Assembly (NCBI RefSeq): GCF_001653755.1
Contig: NZ_CP015125.1
Coordinates: 1,114,001-1,178,000 of the forward strand
Direction: 5' to 3'
Length of the DNA stretch: 64,000 bases
Origin: Dokdonia donghaensis DSW-1
GTDB lineage: Bacteria; Bacteroidota; Bacteroidia; Flavobacteriales; Flavobacteriaceae
Shown piece by piece: positions 42,129-51,272 of the stretch. Below the pieces are notes generated by a model that saw only the letters and a program-made list of their open reading frames with translations, ran no database searches and was not told the DNA's origin. Both the position numbers and the translations under genes were made by a program. Position 1 is the first letter of the stretch. Each line of letters opens with the position of its first letter.

Positions 42129-44831
42129 ATGTTCAAACACTACTCAAAATTTCTTGCTATTCTTTTCTTGTTTGTTGCTGCTGGTTTGCAGGCCCAAGAT
42201 TACGTAACTCTATTGCAAGAACAATTAATCAATCAAAGATCTGAGTCTGGAATTACAACCTCAGATGTAGATGACTTGTATGTATACAGTCAGTCTAGAA
42301 CGCAAAAAACAGGCATCACGCACGTGTATGCCGGACAGAAATACAATGATATTTCTATTTTTAATGCTGCTGTAAACGGTGCTTTTAATGGTCAAGAGCT
42401 CGTTTATATGACAAATACACTAGAGGTAAACGTAGCTTCACGTGTTAATGCAACGGTTCCACAACTTAATCCTTTACAAGCGGCAGCATCTGCAGCAACG
42501 AGATTAGGATTAGGTACGGGGACTTTCTCAATAATTGAAACAGTTACAACCAAGGAGTTCTTACTTAACACCGGTAATGTTTCTCTAGAAGATGTACCTG
42601 TAGAGCTTGTTTACGTACCGGTAGGTGATTCACTTGTGCTAGCTTGGGACCTTAACATCCATACTCTAGATGGTAAACACTGGTGGAGTGTGCGCGTAGA
42701 TGCAAACAGCGGAGAGATTCTTGACCAGAATGACTGGGTGGTGTCTTGTTCTTTTGGAACGCATAACCACAAAGCTGTTACAAGTCGAAAAGTAAAAGAA
42801 GAAAACAACTTTACACTTTTTAAGGCAAATCAAACAAATGCAGCCTTAGCTGGAGAACAGTATTTTGTATATCCACTTCCTTTAGAAAGCCCTAACCACG
42901 GAGACGCTGCTTTAGTAGTTGAGCCACAAGACCCTGTTGCATCACCTTTCGGGTGGCACGATACAGACGGAGTAGAGGGTGCAGAGTTTACAATTACAAG
43001 AGGTAATAATGTATATGCACTTGATGATACTGCAGGAGATAATGAAGAAACCATAGGAGCGTCACCAGACGGAGGTGATGCCCTTAATTTTGACTTTCCT
43101 TACAACTTTGATACAAATCCTGTAAATATGTTAGATGCAGCGACAACTAACTTGTTCTATTGGAATAACATCGTTCACGATATATTATATCAATACGGTT
43201 TTGATGAAGAAAATGGAAATTTTCAGCAAACCAACTATACGGGTATGGCAGATGGTGACGACTTTGTAGTTGCAGATGCACAAGATGGATCTGGATTAAA
43301 TAACGCAAACTTTGCAACACCCCCAGACGGAATTAATCCAAGAATGCAAATGTTCTTATTTTCTGCATCAGGCCCTCCTGGTGATCTAGTTACTATTACA
43401 GAAGGTCCCCTAGCTGGAGGTTATGTGGGAGTTCCTTCACAGTTTGGAGCGCCTATCCCAGAAGAGGAGGCCCTTGTCGCAGACCTTGCTCTTGCCATAG
43501 ATGATAACTCTGGTGCAGACTCTACAGATGAGTTAGATGCTTGTGATGTTATTACAAATGAGGCAGACCTCGTGGGTAAAATTGCTGTATTAAGAAGAGG
43601 CGCTTGTGAATTCGGGGTAAAAGTTCTTGCTGCCGAAAATGCTGGTGCTGTAGCCGTTATTGTAGTAAATAACGTCGCAGATGCACCAATTGCAATGGCT
43701 CCTGGAGCCGTAGGAGATCAAGTAACAATACCTAACCTGATGGTGTCATTAGAAGATGGTGAGGCGATTATAGCCGCACTAATTGCTGGCGAAACAATTA
43801 ATGCTTCTGTTTTATTTGCAGGGCCATACCAAGTAGATGGTGATCTTGATAATGGTATAATTGCACACGAGTATGGGCACGGTGTGTCTAACAGACTTAC
43901 AGGGGGGAGAAATAATTCCAACTGTATGCGTACCTGCGTTCAGTTTGACGCAAATGGATGTGTTGCTGGTAAGGCTACAGAGGTGATGAGTGAAGGATGG
44001 TCAGATTATTTTGGGCTAATGCTCACAATGGAAGAAGGAGATACTGGGGCAGATGTTCGTGGTATAGGGACCTTTGCAATAGGAGAAGATACAGATGGTG
44101 GAGGAATAAGACCTACTCCTTATAGCACAGACTTTGCAGTAAATAACTCAACTTATGATAGCGTTGCTGTTTTTGAAAGTACTACAGCGCCTCACCCAGT
44201 TGGTTATGTTTGGACGACAATGATCTGGGATATGACGTGGAACCTTATAGAAGAATATGGTTTTGATGCAGATATTTACAACGGTACTGGAGGTAATAAT
44301 ATCGCATTACAATTAGTGATAGACGGTCTTAAGTTACAACCTTGTAACCCAGGATTTGTAGATGGTCGTGATGCCATACTAGCTGCCGTAGAGATGAGTC
44401 CTTACCTAGCAGATGAAGATGAAAAAGCAGCCGTAGGTTGTATCATCTGGAATTCTTTTGCAAATAGAGGTCTAGGTTGGTCTGCAGATCAAGGTGACTG
44501 GAGAGAAAGAGAAGATGGTACATCTGCTACAGATTTACCACCAGATAACTTAAACCCTTGTAATGGTCCACTTTCTGTTGCAGAGGTAGGAGACGGTGTA
44601 TTCAGTATTTTCCCTAATCCTACTAATGGAGAGATAAACATTGCAGTAGCAACTCCTCAAGGCGCAGGTACGGTGAAGATTGTAGATATTAATGGTCGTA
44701 CAGTATACTCAAAAGATGTTGTTCTTCAAGATACAGTAAGATTACAAGCAGAAGGTCTGGCAACGGGTATATATTTGCTACAAGTACAGACAGACTTAGG
44801 GACAGAGACTACAAAACTTATTATCGAGTAG
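42129..44831 (+). CDS. M36 (fungalysin) metalloprotease with PA domain and T9SS sorting domain
   Basis: A 900-residue secreted zinc protease. Signal peptide (about 22 residues), a propeptide to about 220, then the peptidase domain with zinc motif HEYGHGVS (HExxH) near 580 and downstream Glu in TEVMSEGWSDYFGLML. A PA (protease-associated) domain is inserted before the HExxH (about 430-560: CDVITNEADLVGKIAVLRRG, VIVVNNVAD). The last 75 residues are a type A T9SS sorting domain (FSIFPNPTNGEINI, VKIVDINGRTVY, LATGIYLLQV). Likely extracellular protein degradation. A terminator overlaps the end of convergent dxs. Confidence 0.92.
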   Translation: MFKHYSKFLAILFLFVAAGLQAQDYVTLLQEQLINQRSESGITTSDVDDLYVYSQSRTQKTGITHVYAGQKYNDISIFNAAVNGAFNGQELVYMTNTLEVNVASRVNATVPQLNPLQAAASAATRLGLGTGTFSIIETVTTKEFLLNTGNVSLEDVPVELVYVPVGDSLVLAWDLNIHTLDGKHWWSVRVDANSGEILDQNDWVVSCSFGTHNHKAVTSRKVKEENNFTLFKANQTNAALAGEQYFVYPLPLESPNHGDAALVVEPQDPVASPFGWHDTDGVEGAEFTITRGNNVYALDDTAGDNEETIGASPDGGDALNFDFPYNFDTNPVNMLDAATTNLFYWNNIVHDILYQYGFDEENGNFQQTNYTGMADGDDFVVADAQDGSGLNNANFATPPDGINPRMQMFLFSASGPPGDLVTITEGPLAGGYVGVPSQFGAPIPEEEALVADLALAIDDNSGADSTDELDACDVITNEADLVGKIAVLRRGACEFGVKVLAAENAGAVAVIVVNNVADAPIAMAPGAVGDQVTIPNLMVSLEDGEAIIAALIAGETINASVLFAGPYQVDGDLDNGIIAHEYGHGVSNRLTGGRNNSNCMRTCVQFDANGCVAGKATEVMSEGWSDYFGLMLTMEEGDTGADVRGIGTFAIGEDTDGGGIRPTPYSTDFAVNNSTYDSVAVFESTTAPHPVGYVWTTMIWDMTWNLIEEYGFDADIYNGTGGNNIALQLVIDGLKLQPCNPGFVDGRDAILAAVEMSPYLADEDEKAAVGCIIWNSFANRGLGWSADQGDWREREDGTSATDLPPDNLNPCNGPLSVAEVGDGVFSIFPNPTNGEINIAVATPQGAGTVKIVDINGRTVYSKDVVLQDTVRLQAEGLATGIYLLQVQTDLGTETTKLIIE

Positions 44832-44854
44832 TAGCTTTAAGTCCAAATTATTTA

Positions 44855-44888
44855 AAATCGGTAGGTCACAAGCCTGCCGATTTTTTTT
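44855..44888 (+). terminator. Terminator of M36 protease gene
   Basis: AAATCGGTAGG (44855-44865) and CCTGCCGATTT (44873-44883), one G-U wobble, 7-nt loop, followed by T through 44888; the T-run reaches the dxs stop codon. Confidence 0.85.
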
Positions 44889-46650
44889 ATGCTAAGTTTT
44901 TAAGAAGTAAAGAAAGTGAAGCCACAGAAATACCAGCTTCTTCATATTGCTGCTCTACCGTAGCGTGTTCTATAAACGTGTCAGGTATGCCTAAGATGGT
45001 AAGGGAGCCTTTGTACGCTTTCGCGAAAGCGTAATCACCCACACTACTACCGAGACCGCCTATTTTTGAACCATCTTCTACAGTAATGATATGGTCATAA
45101 GTAGTAAAAATAGTGTCTAGTAGTGTCTTGTCTAGCGGTTTTAAAAACCCCATATCATAGACACTACAACTTGCATTTACCTCGTTTACCGCAGCCAGTA
45201 CATTTTTGAGAATGCTACCTATAGTTATAACTGCAGTCTTCTTTCCTTTGATAACGTTGTAACCTTTACCAATAGTGATTTCTTTAAATGGTAATTGCCA
45301 GTTTATATGAGCACCTCTCCCTCTAGGGTAACGTATCGCGATAGGATGGTCGAGACCCTGCTGGGCAGTGTACATTATATTACGCAAAGCAATCTCATCG
45401 CTAGGCGCATAAATAATAAGATTAGGTATACAGTTTAGATAAGCTAGATCATAAACTCCTTGATGAGTGCCACCATCTTGCCCCACAAGCCCAGCTCTGT
45501 CTAAACAAAAAATAACAGGTAGGTTTTGAAGCGCTACATCGTGTATCACTTGGTCATAAGCACGTTGTAAGAACGTTGAGTATATATTGCAAAAAACCAC
45601 CATACCCTCCGTTGCCAGTCCTGCCGAAAGTGTTACTGCGTGTTGCTCTGCAATACCCACATCAAAAGCTCTATCTGGAAATGCTTCAATCATATACTTG
45701 AGAGAGCTGCCAGTAGGCATTGCTGGTGTGATACCTATAATTTTTTTATTTAAAGTAGCAAGCTCAACTATGGTGTGGCCAAAAACGTCTTGATATTTAG
45801 GAGGCTGCGGAGTGCTATCTTTTACCACTCTAATGCCTGTTGTAGCATCAAACTTGCCTGGGGCGTGATAGGTGATTTGCTCACGCTCTGCTAGAGCAAG
45901 ACCTTTACCTTTTGTAGTGATTACGTGTAAAAATTTAGGACCTTTAGTTTTCTTTAACTCCTGTAAAACCTCAGTTGAGGCATTTAAATCGTGCCCATCT
46001 ACAGGCCCAAAGTAACTAAAATTAAGCGCCTCAAAAATATTTTCTTCGCGAGCGGTACCTTTTTTTACGTTTGTAAGATACCTCTTGAGAGCACCTACAC
46101 TAGGATCTATGCCTATAGCATTATCATTAAGTATTACAAGCAAGTTTGCGTCTGTAACTCCAGCGTGATTAAGCCCTTCAAAAGCCATACCGCTGGCTAT
46201 AGATGCGTCTCCTATTACCGCGATATGATGTCTGTTATGCTCCCCTTTAAGAGTAGCAGCCATTGCCATCCCTAGAGCTGCACTTATGGAGGTGCTACTA
46301 TGACCTGTGCCAAAGGTGTCATAAATACTCTCACCTCTGTTAGGAAAACCACTTATGCCATCTTTTTGTCTATTAGTATGAAAGATGTCTTTACGACCTG
46401 TAAGGATTTTATGCCCGTAAGCTTGATGACCTACGTCCCAAATCAGGTTATCACTAGGTGTGTTAAATATATAGTGTAGTGCTATGGTAAGTTCTACAAC
46501 TCCTAAGCTTGCACCTAGGTGTCCTTCTTTAGTAGCAATAATATCTATGATAAACCTACGTAACTCTTGGGCAAGTACTGGTAATTGCTCTGGAGCTAAA
46601 GCGCGCAAGTCCGCTGGACTTAAAATGGTATCTAGAATACTTTTTTGCAT
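44887..46650 (-). CDS. dxs: 1-deoxy-D-xylulose-5-phosphate synthase
   Basis: A 587-residue thiamine-diphosphate enzyme joining pyruvate and glyceraldehyde 3-phosphate, the entry to the MEP isoprenoid pathway. Motifs: WDVGHQAYGHKILTGR, the TPP site VIGDASIASGMAFEGLNHAG...LNDN, PVDGHDL, and the second domain DVGIAEQHAVTLSAGLA, LDRAGLVGQDGGTHQG. Slightly shorter than the E. coli type (about 620). The minus-strand box TACCTTTG (46662-46655) ends 4 nt before the ATG, so the mRNA may be leaderless; -33 is weak. The palindrome codes AFAKA in DYAFAKAY. Confidence 0.95.
   Translation of the reverse strand: MQKSILDTILSPADLRALAPEQLPVLAQELRRFIIDIIATKEGHLGASLGVVELTIALHYIFNTPSDNLIWDVGHQAYGHKILTGRKDIFHTNRQKDGISGFPNRGESIYDTFGTGHSSTSISAALGMAMAATLKGEHNRHHIAVIGDASIASGMAFEGLNHAGVTDANLLVILNDNAIGIDPSVGALKRYLTNVKKGTAREENIFEALNFSYFGPVDGHDLNASTEVLQELKKTKGPKFLHVITTKGKGLALAEREQITYHAPGKFDATTGIRVVKDSTPQPPKYQDVFGHTIVELATLNKKIIGITPAMPTGSSLKYMIEAFPDRAFDVGIAEQHAVTLSAGLATEGMVVFCNIYSTFLQRAYDQVIHDVALQNLPVIFCLDRAGLVGQDGGTHQGVYDLAYLNCIPNLIIYAPSDEIALRNIMYTAQQGLDHPIAIRYPRGRGAHINWQLPFKEITIGKGYNVIKGKKTAVITIGSILKNVLAAVNEVNASCSVYDMGFLKPLDKTLLDTIFTTYDHIITVEDGSKIGGLGSSVGDYAFAKAYKGSLTILGIPDTFIEHATVEQQYEEAGISVASLSLLLKNLA
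45016..45031. repeat. Palindrome copy 15 (inside dxs)
   Basis: Exact 16-mer with TA both sides, coding AFAKA in the C-terminal domain of Dxs. Confidence 0.97.
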
Positions 46651-46703
46651 CGCACAAAGGTACGTCTTGAATCTGTATTTTTATATCCTATAAAACAGAA
46701 CAG

Positions 46704-47153
46704 ATGCTAGAACCATACGACGATACCTACTTTATGAAAAAAGCACTACAAGAGGCTCAAGCCGCTTTTGATCAAGGTGAGATACCAGTGGGAGCTGTTG
46801 TCGTCATAGATAATATGATTATAGCCAGAGCTCATAATCTTACAGAGCGTCTTACAGATGTAACTGCGCACGCAGAAATGCAGGCTATTACCAGTGCCTC
46901 AAATTATATAGGAGGTAAATATTTACAGCAGTGCACCTTGTATGTGACGCTGGAGCCCTGCCAGATGTGTGCTGGTGCGTTGTACTGGAGCCAGATAGGT
47001 CGTATTGTGTATGGAGCTAGTGATGAACGTCGTGGTTATGAGAAAATGGGCACAACTTTGCATCCTAAAACTAAAGTGGAGCGTGGTATTCTCGCGCACG
47101 AGTGTGAGCAAATAATGAAACGCTTCTTTATTGATAAACGCGGACTTAACTAG
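46704..47153 (+). CDS. tadA: tRNA/nucleoside adenosine-type deaminase
   Basis: A 149-residue zinc deaminase, most likely converting A34 to inosine in tRNA-Arg. Zinc motif HAEMQAI near 60 and PCQMCAGALYWSQIGRIVYGA near 92 (two Cys) with the catalytic Glu in HAE. ATG 46704 gives a normal length. Divergent from dxs with only 53 bp between. Confidence 0.9.
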   Translation: MLEPYDDTYFMKKALQEAQAAFDQGEIPVGAVVVIDNMIIARAHNLTERLTDVTAHAEMQAITSASNYIGGKYLQQCTLYVTLEPCQMCAGALYWSQIGRIVYGASDERRGYEKMGTTLHPKTKVERGILAHECEQIMKRFFIDKRGLN

Positions 47154-47162
47154 TAGTAGTTA

Positions 47163-47178
47163 CGCTTTCGCGAAAGCG
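47163..47178. repeat. Palindrome copy 16 (convergent gap)
   Basis: Exact 16-mer preceded by TTA, in the 46-bp gap between tadA and the DNA-repair gene pair. Confidence 0.97.
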
Positions 47179-47199
47179 AACTAAGTATTGCAACCATTG

Positions 47200-47970
47200 C
47201 TACGGCTGTTTCTCACTAAGGTACTTCCAGTATCTTCTAGGTACGTGTTGTAAATGCAGTCTCATATTCTTTCTTGAAGGAATATTAGTGCTCTTAAAAT
47301 AGTTTTTCCAGAGATCTTGATAGTGCATCTCGTCGTGGGTGAAATAAAAAGGTGCTGCCTCACTCGTATTTATATCTTTTGAAACCTCTAGCTTTACGTA
47401 TGAGATTTTATGCAGGTCGTAGTACACTCCATAATGTCTGCACCTGTCATAAATGAGCCATTTTTGGTCTGCATATCTATTTTTAAAGTGTATAGCATTA
47501 AGTGGTAGGGTGTCAAAATCTGGTTCTATCTCTGCAAAGTAAACATTGTCTTTTGTGAGTTTAAACCGTACAAAGGCATCCATTCTGTGTTTTTCTCTTC
47601 CCACCATTTTTACAAGATTGCTCAGTCTCAAAACATCTACATCTGCATAATCTTCTGTAACGCGATGGCCTAAAAAACCTTTTTTTATAATGCGCAGGAG
47701 CACGCGCTCGCGATCTGGTTTTTCACTGAGGAAAGCTCGATAAATCCAGTCGCCTGCTTTTTTGCCTATTTTGGTTTGTATGCCTTTCCATACACGGTCT
47801 GCTTTTACTTGATCTGTGTAGATAGTGTGCTCTTCATCAAAGAAATTTTCGGTAGCGATGCGCTCGCTTACTATTTTTACCACCAAAGGTTTACGCTCAT
47901 ATACCTCAAACACCGCCGAAAGAAAACCTTCAAAGGTGCCGTCATATATGTATTGATCAATCATTCCCAT
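47200..47970 (-). CDS. TIGR03915-type putative DNA repair protein
   Basis: A 256-residue soluble protein matching the TIGR03915/DUF4130 family in outline: start MIDQYIYDGTFEGFLSAVFEVYE, middle RAFLSEKPDRERVLLRIIKKGF, VRFKLTKDNVYFAEIEPDFD, and end FYFTHDEMHYQDLWKNYFKSTNIPSRKN across two segments, with a final HLQHVPRRYWKYLSEK. The same domain is found fused to UdgX-type uracil-DNA-binding enzymes, which supports a DNA-repair role. It lies 1 bp after the radical SAM gene, and this pair is conserved across bacteria. Biochemistry is not established. Confidence 0.88.
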   Translation of the reverse strand: MGMIDQYIYDGTFEGFLSAVFEVYERKPLVVKIVSERIATENFFDEEHTIYTDQVKADRVWKGIQTKIGKKAGDWIYRAFLSEKPDRERVLLRIIKKGFLGHRVTEDYADVDVLRLSNLVKMVGREKHRMDAFVRFKLTKDNVYFAEIEPDFDTLPLNAIHFKNRYADQKWLIYDRCRHYGVYYDLHKISYVKLEVSKDINTSEAAPFYFTHDEMHYQDLWKNYFKSTNIPSRKNMRLHLQHVPRRYWKYLSEKQP

Positions 47971-47971
47971 A

Positions 47972-49258
47972 TCAAGAGGTAGTTAATGGAGCATTTGAGC
48001 CAAAAAGGTTAAGCTGGTTACTATATGCACCACGCCACTTGCTACCAGATGTCCCTATAATCAAGCTCTTTAATTGTGCTGCTGTGCGGTCTTTGGTCTC
48101 AAAAGTTGCAGAGTCACATATGAGAAAATATTGCGCTCTGTTCATAGAGATGCCTATCGCTTTAAGGTGCTCCCAGTTTAGTTTTCTATAGCGGCGTGCT
48201 TGTATAATTTTATGCACAGATCGCATCCCTATACCTGGTATGCGTGCAAGCATTCTACGGTCTGCCTTATTAATATCTACGGGAAAGTGTTCTAGATTGC
48301 GCAGCGCCCAGCTCAGCTTTGGGTCTATGTCTGTTTCAAGATTAGGGTGCTCCTTATTGAGTAACTCACGTATATCAAACCCATAAAAACGCAACAGCCA
48401 GTCTGTCTGGTATAATCTGTTTTCTCGCATCATAGGTACCTCTGTGCCTATAGATGGTAGACGCTCGTCATAGCTTATAGGTATGTAGCCAGAGTAGTAC
48501 ACGCGTTTCATTTTAAACTGTTTATAAAAGTATGCGCTGGTATACATAATCTCTGCATCTGTCTCGCCACTTGCACCTATAATCATCTGTGTGCTCTGGC
48601 CTGCGGGAGCATAAACAGGTGTGCTCTTTATGAGTTTTTTCTCGCTTTTGTACTGTATGATTTCATTTTTTACCTTTTGCATAGGTTTTATAAAATCTTC
48701 CCGTTTCTTATCTGGTGCAAGTAGTTTTAATCCCTTTTCTGATGGGATCTCTATGTTTACAGATAATCTATCTGCATATAGGCCTGCCTCTCGCATAAGT
48801 TCATCACTAGCTCCTGGTATAGATTTGAGATGTATGTACCCATTAAAGTTTTCTTCCTCGCGCAACTTTTTTGCCACAGCAACAAGCCGCTCCATTGTAT
48901 AGTCTGCATTTTTAAAAATACCACTACTCAAAAACAACCCTTCTATATAATTACGACGGTAAAAGTTAATGGTAAGATCTACCACCTCTTGTACTTTAAA
49001 AGCCGCTCGCTTGATGTCATTACTCTTTCGAGTGACGCAGTATGCACAGTCAAAGATGCAGTGGTTGGTAAGTAAAATTTTAAGCAAAGACACACACCTG
49101 CCATCTTCTGTATACGTATGACAAATACCCATACCACTTGAGTCTCCTAATCCTTTATTCTTATTTGCACGCTTACTACCACTAGAGGAGCAAGAGACAT
49201 CATACTTTGCAGCATCTGCAAGTATGTTTAGCTTTTCTTTAATACGTTCAAAATTCAT
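47972..49258 (-). CDS. TIGR03916-type radical SAM DNA repair/modification protein
   Basis: A 428-residue radical SAM enzyme. The SAM-binding iron-sulfur motif is CIFDCAYC (CxxxCxxC) at about 81-88 in NHCIFDCAYCVTRKSND. After the radical SAM barrel, a C-terminal helix-hairpin-helix (NKADRRMLARIPGIGMRSVHKII, over two segments) should bind DNA. The family is often annotated as a putative DNA modification/repair radical SAM protein, related in spirit to spore-photoproduct lyase, but its lesion is unknown. First of a two-gene operon; a promoter with an inverted repeat between its boxes precedes it. Confidence 0.9.
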   Translation of the reverse strand: MNFERIKEKLNILADAAKYDVSCSSSGSKRANKNKGLGDSSGMGICHTYTEDGRCVSLLKILLTNHCIFDCAYCVTRKSNDIKRAAFKVQEVVDLTINFYRRNYIEGLFLSSGIFKNADYTMERLVAVAKKLREEENFNGYIHLKSIPGASDELMREAGLYADRLSVNIEIPSEKGLKLLAPDKKREDFIKPMQKVKNEIIQYKSEKKLIKSTPVYAPAGQSTQMIIGASGETDAEIMYTSAYFYKQFKMKRVYYSGYIPISYDERLPSIGTEVPMMRENRLYQTDWLLRFYGFDIRELLNKEHPNLETDIDPKLSWALRNLEHFPVDINKADRRMLARIPGIGMRSVHKIIQARRYRKLNWEHLKAIGISMNRAQYFLICDSATFETKDRTAAQLKSLIIGTSGSKWRGAYSNQLNLFGSNAPLTTS

Positions 49259-49274
49259 AATTTAGGATTTATGT

Positions 49275-49300
49275 CAAAATTATGGAAATATTCCTAACAA
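49275..49300 (-). promoter_or_regulatory. Promoter with possible operator for the repair pair
   Basis: Minus-strand TAATTTTG box at 49282-49275 and TTG at 49300-49298 (15-bp spacer, slightly short). Between them is the inverted repeat GGAAATATTCC at 49284-49294, well placed to be bound by a repressor. Confidence 0.45.
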
Positions 49301-49347
49301 TAAGATAAATTCCTAATTATAGTGAACGATTTTGAAATCTTTTTGTG

Positions 49348-49363
49348 CGCTTTCGCGAAAGCG
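49348..49363. repeat. Palindrome copy 17 (divergent gap)
   Basis: Exact 16-mer followed by TAA, between the DNA-repair pair and the nitrilase gene. Confidence 0.97.
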
Positions 49364-49436
49364 TAATCACTTATCATCGACTACTATTATGTATTTTTAA
49401 TGATGATAATCCATTTAAATAAACCATAAACACTAT

Positions 49437-50396
49437 ATGTCACAGCCTAATCACCTTAAAGTTGCCCTTGCTCAAATCGCTCCAGTCTGGGGAGATCGAG
49501 ATGCCACGATTGAGAAAATAAAAACAGCTATAATAGAAGCGGCTTCAAATGATGCAGAGCTCATCGTTTTTGGGGAGGGGCTTTTGCCAGGTTACCCATA
49601 CTGGTTATCACTTACAGATGGAGCTGCTTGGGACACTAAGGTGGTAAAAGAGCTTCACGCACACTATACTAGAAATGCGGTAGATATAGAACGAGGGGAT
49701 TTACAAGAAATATGTGTTCTTGCTCAAAATTATAATATTGCAATATATCTTGGAATTATAGAAAAACCAATGGATAGGGGTGGAGCTAGTCTATATTGTT
49801 CTCTTGTGTATATAGATCAAGAAGGCGTTATACAATCTGTACACCGCAAGTTACAGCCTACGTATGATGAGCGCCTTACCTGGGCTCCGGGTGATGGTCA
49901 CGGTTTACGAGTACACCCGCTTAAACAATTTACTGTAGGTGGACTCAATTGCTGGGAGAACTGGATGCCGCTACCACGTGCTGCAATGTATGCACAAGGA
50001 GAAAACTTGCACATAGCCGTATGGCCAGGCAGTGATTATAATACAAAAGACATCACACGATTTATTGCTCGCGAGTCGCGCAGTTATGTTATATCTGTAT
50101 CAAGTAGAATGGCAATCGCAACAGATTTTCCAAAGGAGACACCTCATTTACAAGAAGTTTTAAAACGTGCTCCAGAAGTTTCTTCAAACGGAGGTTCTTG
50201 TATTGCCGGGCCAGATGGAGAGTTTATACTGCCACCAGATATCACAACAGAAGGTAATATTTATCACACGCTGGATTTTAATAAGGTATATGAGGAGCGA
50301 CAAAACTTTGACCCATCAGGTCACTACTCACGTCCAGATGTAACTCAGCTTACAGTAAACAGAGAACGCCAGTGGGTAGTTAAGTTTAATGATTAA
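49437..50396 (+). CDS. Nitrilase / carbon-nitrogen hydrolase
   Basis: A 319-residue hydrolase. The Glu-Lys-Cys catalytic set is visible: Glu in VFGEGLLPGYP, Lys in HRKLQPTYDER, Cys in GGLNCWENWMP. The Cys-Trp-Glu context fits true nitrilases (nitrile to acid and ammonia) better than amidases. The substrate is unknown; cytoplasmic. The end of the gene faces exbD. Confidence 0.9.
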   Translation: MSQPNHLKVALAQIAPVWGDRDATIEKIKTAIIEAASNDAELIVFGEGLLPGYPYWLSLTDGAAWDTKVVKELHAHYTRNAVDIERGDLQEICVLAQNYNIAIYLGIIEKPMDRGGASLYCSLVYIDQEGVIQSVHRKLQPTYDERLTWAPGDGHGLRVHPLKQFTVGGLNCWENWMPLPRAAMYAQGENLHIAVWPGSDYNTKDITRFIARESRSYVISVSSRMAIATDFPKETPHLQEVLKRAPEVSSNGGSCIAGPDGEFILPPDITTEGNIYHTLDFNKVYEERQNFDPSGHYSRPDVTQLTVNRERQWVVKFND

Positions 50397-50399
50397 TGT

Positions 50400-50436
50400 A
50401 AAAAAGAGGTGTAATCCAGATTATGATTACACCTCT
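50400..50436 (-). terminator. Terminator of exbD-type gene
   Basis: AGAGGTGTAATC (50405-50416) and GATTACACCTCT (50425-50436), 8-nt loop. The A-run at 50400-50405 gives a U-tract on the minus strand; on the plus strand the U-run is poor. Confidence 0.7.
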
Positions 50437-50445
50437 CTTATGAGT

Positions 50446-51069
50446 TTACAGTCTTAACTCTCTTTTTGTAGTAGCTTCTGAGATGAGCATCGGGTAAAGG
50501 GAACGCACTTTGTTGAGTTGCATTTTTACTTTCTCAAGATTGCCATCATAGGTGCCTTCTCGCACCGCTTTGTTAATAGATGAATAGTCTTGTTTGTATA
50601 ATCGCTTATATGCTCTCTGGCGCAAATCTTCGTAAGCCGAAGTGAGTTGAGCTTGCACCTGTATATAGGTGTTATAGTCTGTAAGTCTATCTGGAGCGAG
50701 GGATATTACTGCCTTTTGAGGATTATCTGAAGAGAGTAGGCTATGCTCACCTAGACAATAATCACAATGGCCTTCCATACCCAGTGGTATGCCGCCGTTA
50801 TCTAAAAATGCAATAACCACCTCTTTTAGATCTGTAATAGAGACTCGTTTTTCTTCTACAAGAATTTCATTTTCAGGATTGACCATAATTTGTAATAGAT
50901 TTTTTTCTTTTACGTGAGCTTCGGTAGCATCTGTGAGTGCTGGTGGTAGCTGCCTGGCGATGCCTTTGTCTTTTTCTATGGTGGTGGTGACTAAGAAAAA
51001 AATAAGTAATAAGAATGCAATGTCTGCCATAGACCCCGCATTTACTTCTGGAGTAGTACGTCTTCTCAT
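50446..51069 (-). CDS. exbD: ExbD/TolR-family biopolymer transport protein
   Basis: A 207-residue protein of the proton-driven motor that energises TonB or related outer-membrane systems. ATG 51069 gives MRRRTTPEVNAGSMADIAFLLLIFFLVTTT with the single membrane helix and the conserved Asp in SMADIAF. A periplasmic domain (about 35-207) follows, longer than classic ExbD (about 140). An in-frame upstream ATG adds 14 residues with no support. ExbB and TonB are not in the window, so the energised partner is open. Confidence 0.88.
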   Translation of the reverse strand: MRRRTTPEVNAGSMADIAFLLLIFFLVTTTIEKDKGIARQLPPALTDATEAHVKEKNLLQIMVNPENEILVEEKRVSITDLKEVVIAFLDNGGIPLGMEGHCDYCLGEHSLLSSDNPQKAVISLAPDRLTDYNTYIQVQAQLTSAYEDLRQRAYKRLYKQDYSSINKAVREGTYDGNLEKVKMQLNKVRSLYPMLISEATTKRELRL

Positions 51070-51180
51070 AATATAAAGTTTTAAAAATGTTGAACACCTA
51101 TACAGAATCAAGTTCTGTGCCGAAGCAGCTATTTTAAAATGAGTGACTTATGATGTTGAGACGGTGTGGTGGGCTTATAT

Positions 51181-51196
51181 TGCTTTCGCGAAAGCG
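51181..51196. repeat. Palindrome copy 18 (one mismatch)
   Basis: TGCTTTCGCGAAAGCG: first base T instead of C, so the perfect palindrome is 14 bp (51182-51195). In the divergent gap of exbD and the pseudouridine synthase gene. Confidence 0.9.
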
Positions 51197-51272
51197 GTTA
51201 TCACAACATTCTACACACATACTACTAATCACAACAGACTAAATCTTACCTTTGTAGCTTAAATAAAATGTA

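Noticed and set aside
47154..47199. A tRNA gene near tadA
   Set aside because: No cloverleaf can be formed in the gap, and none was seen in any other gap of the window.
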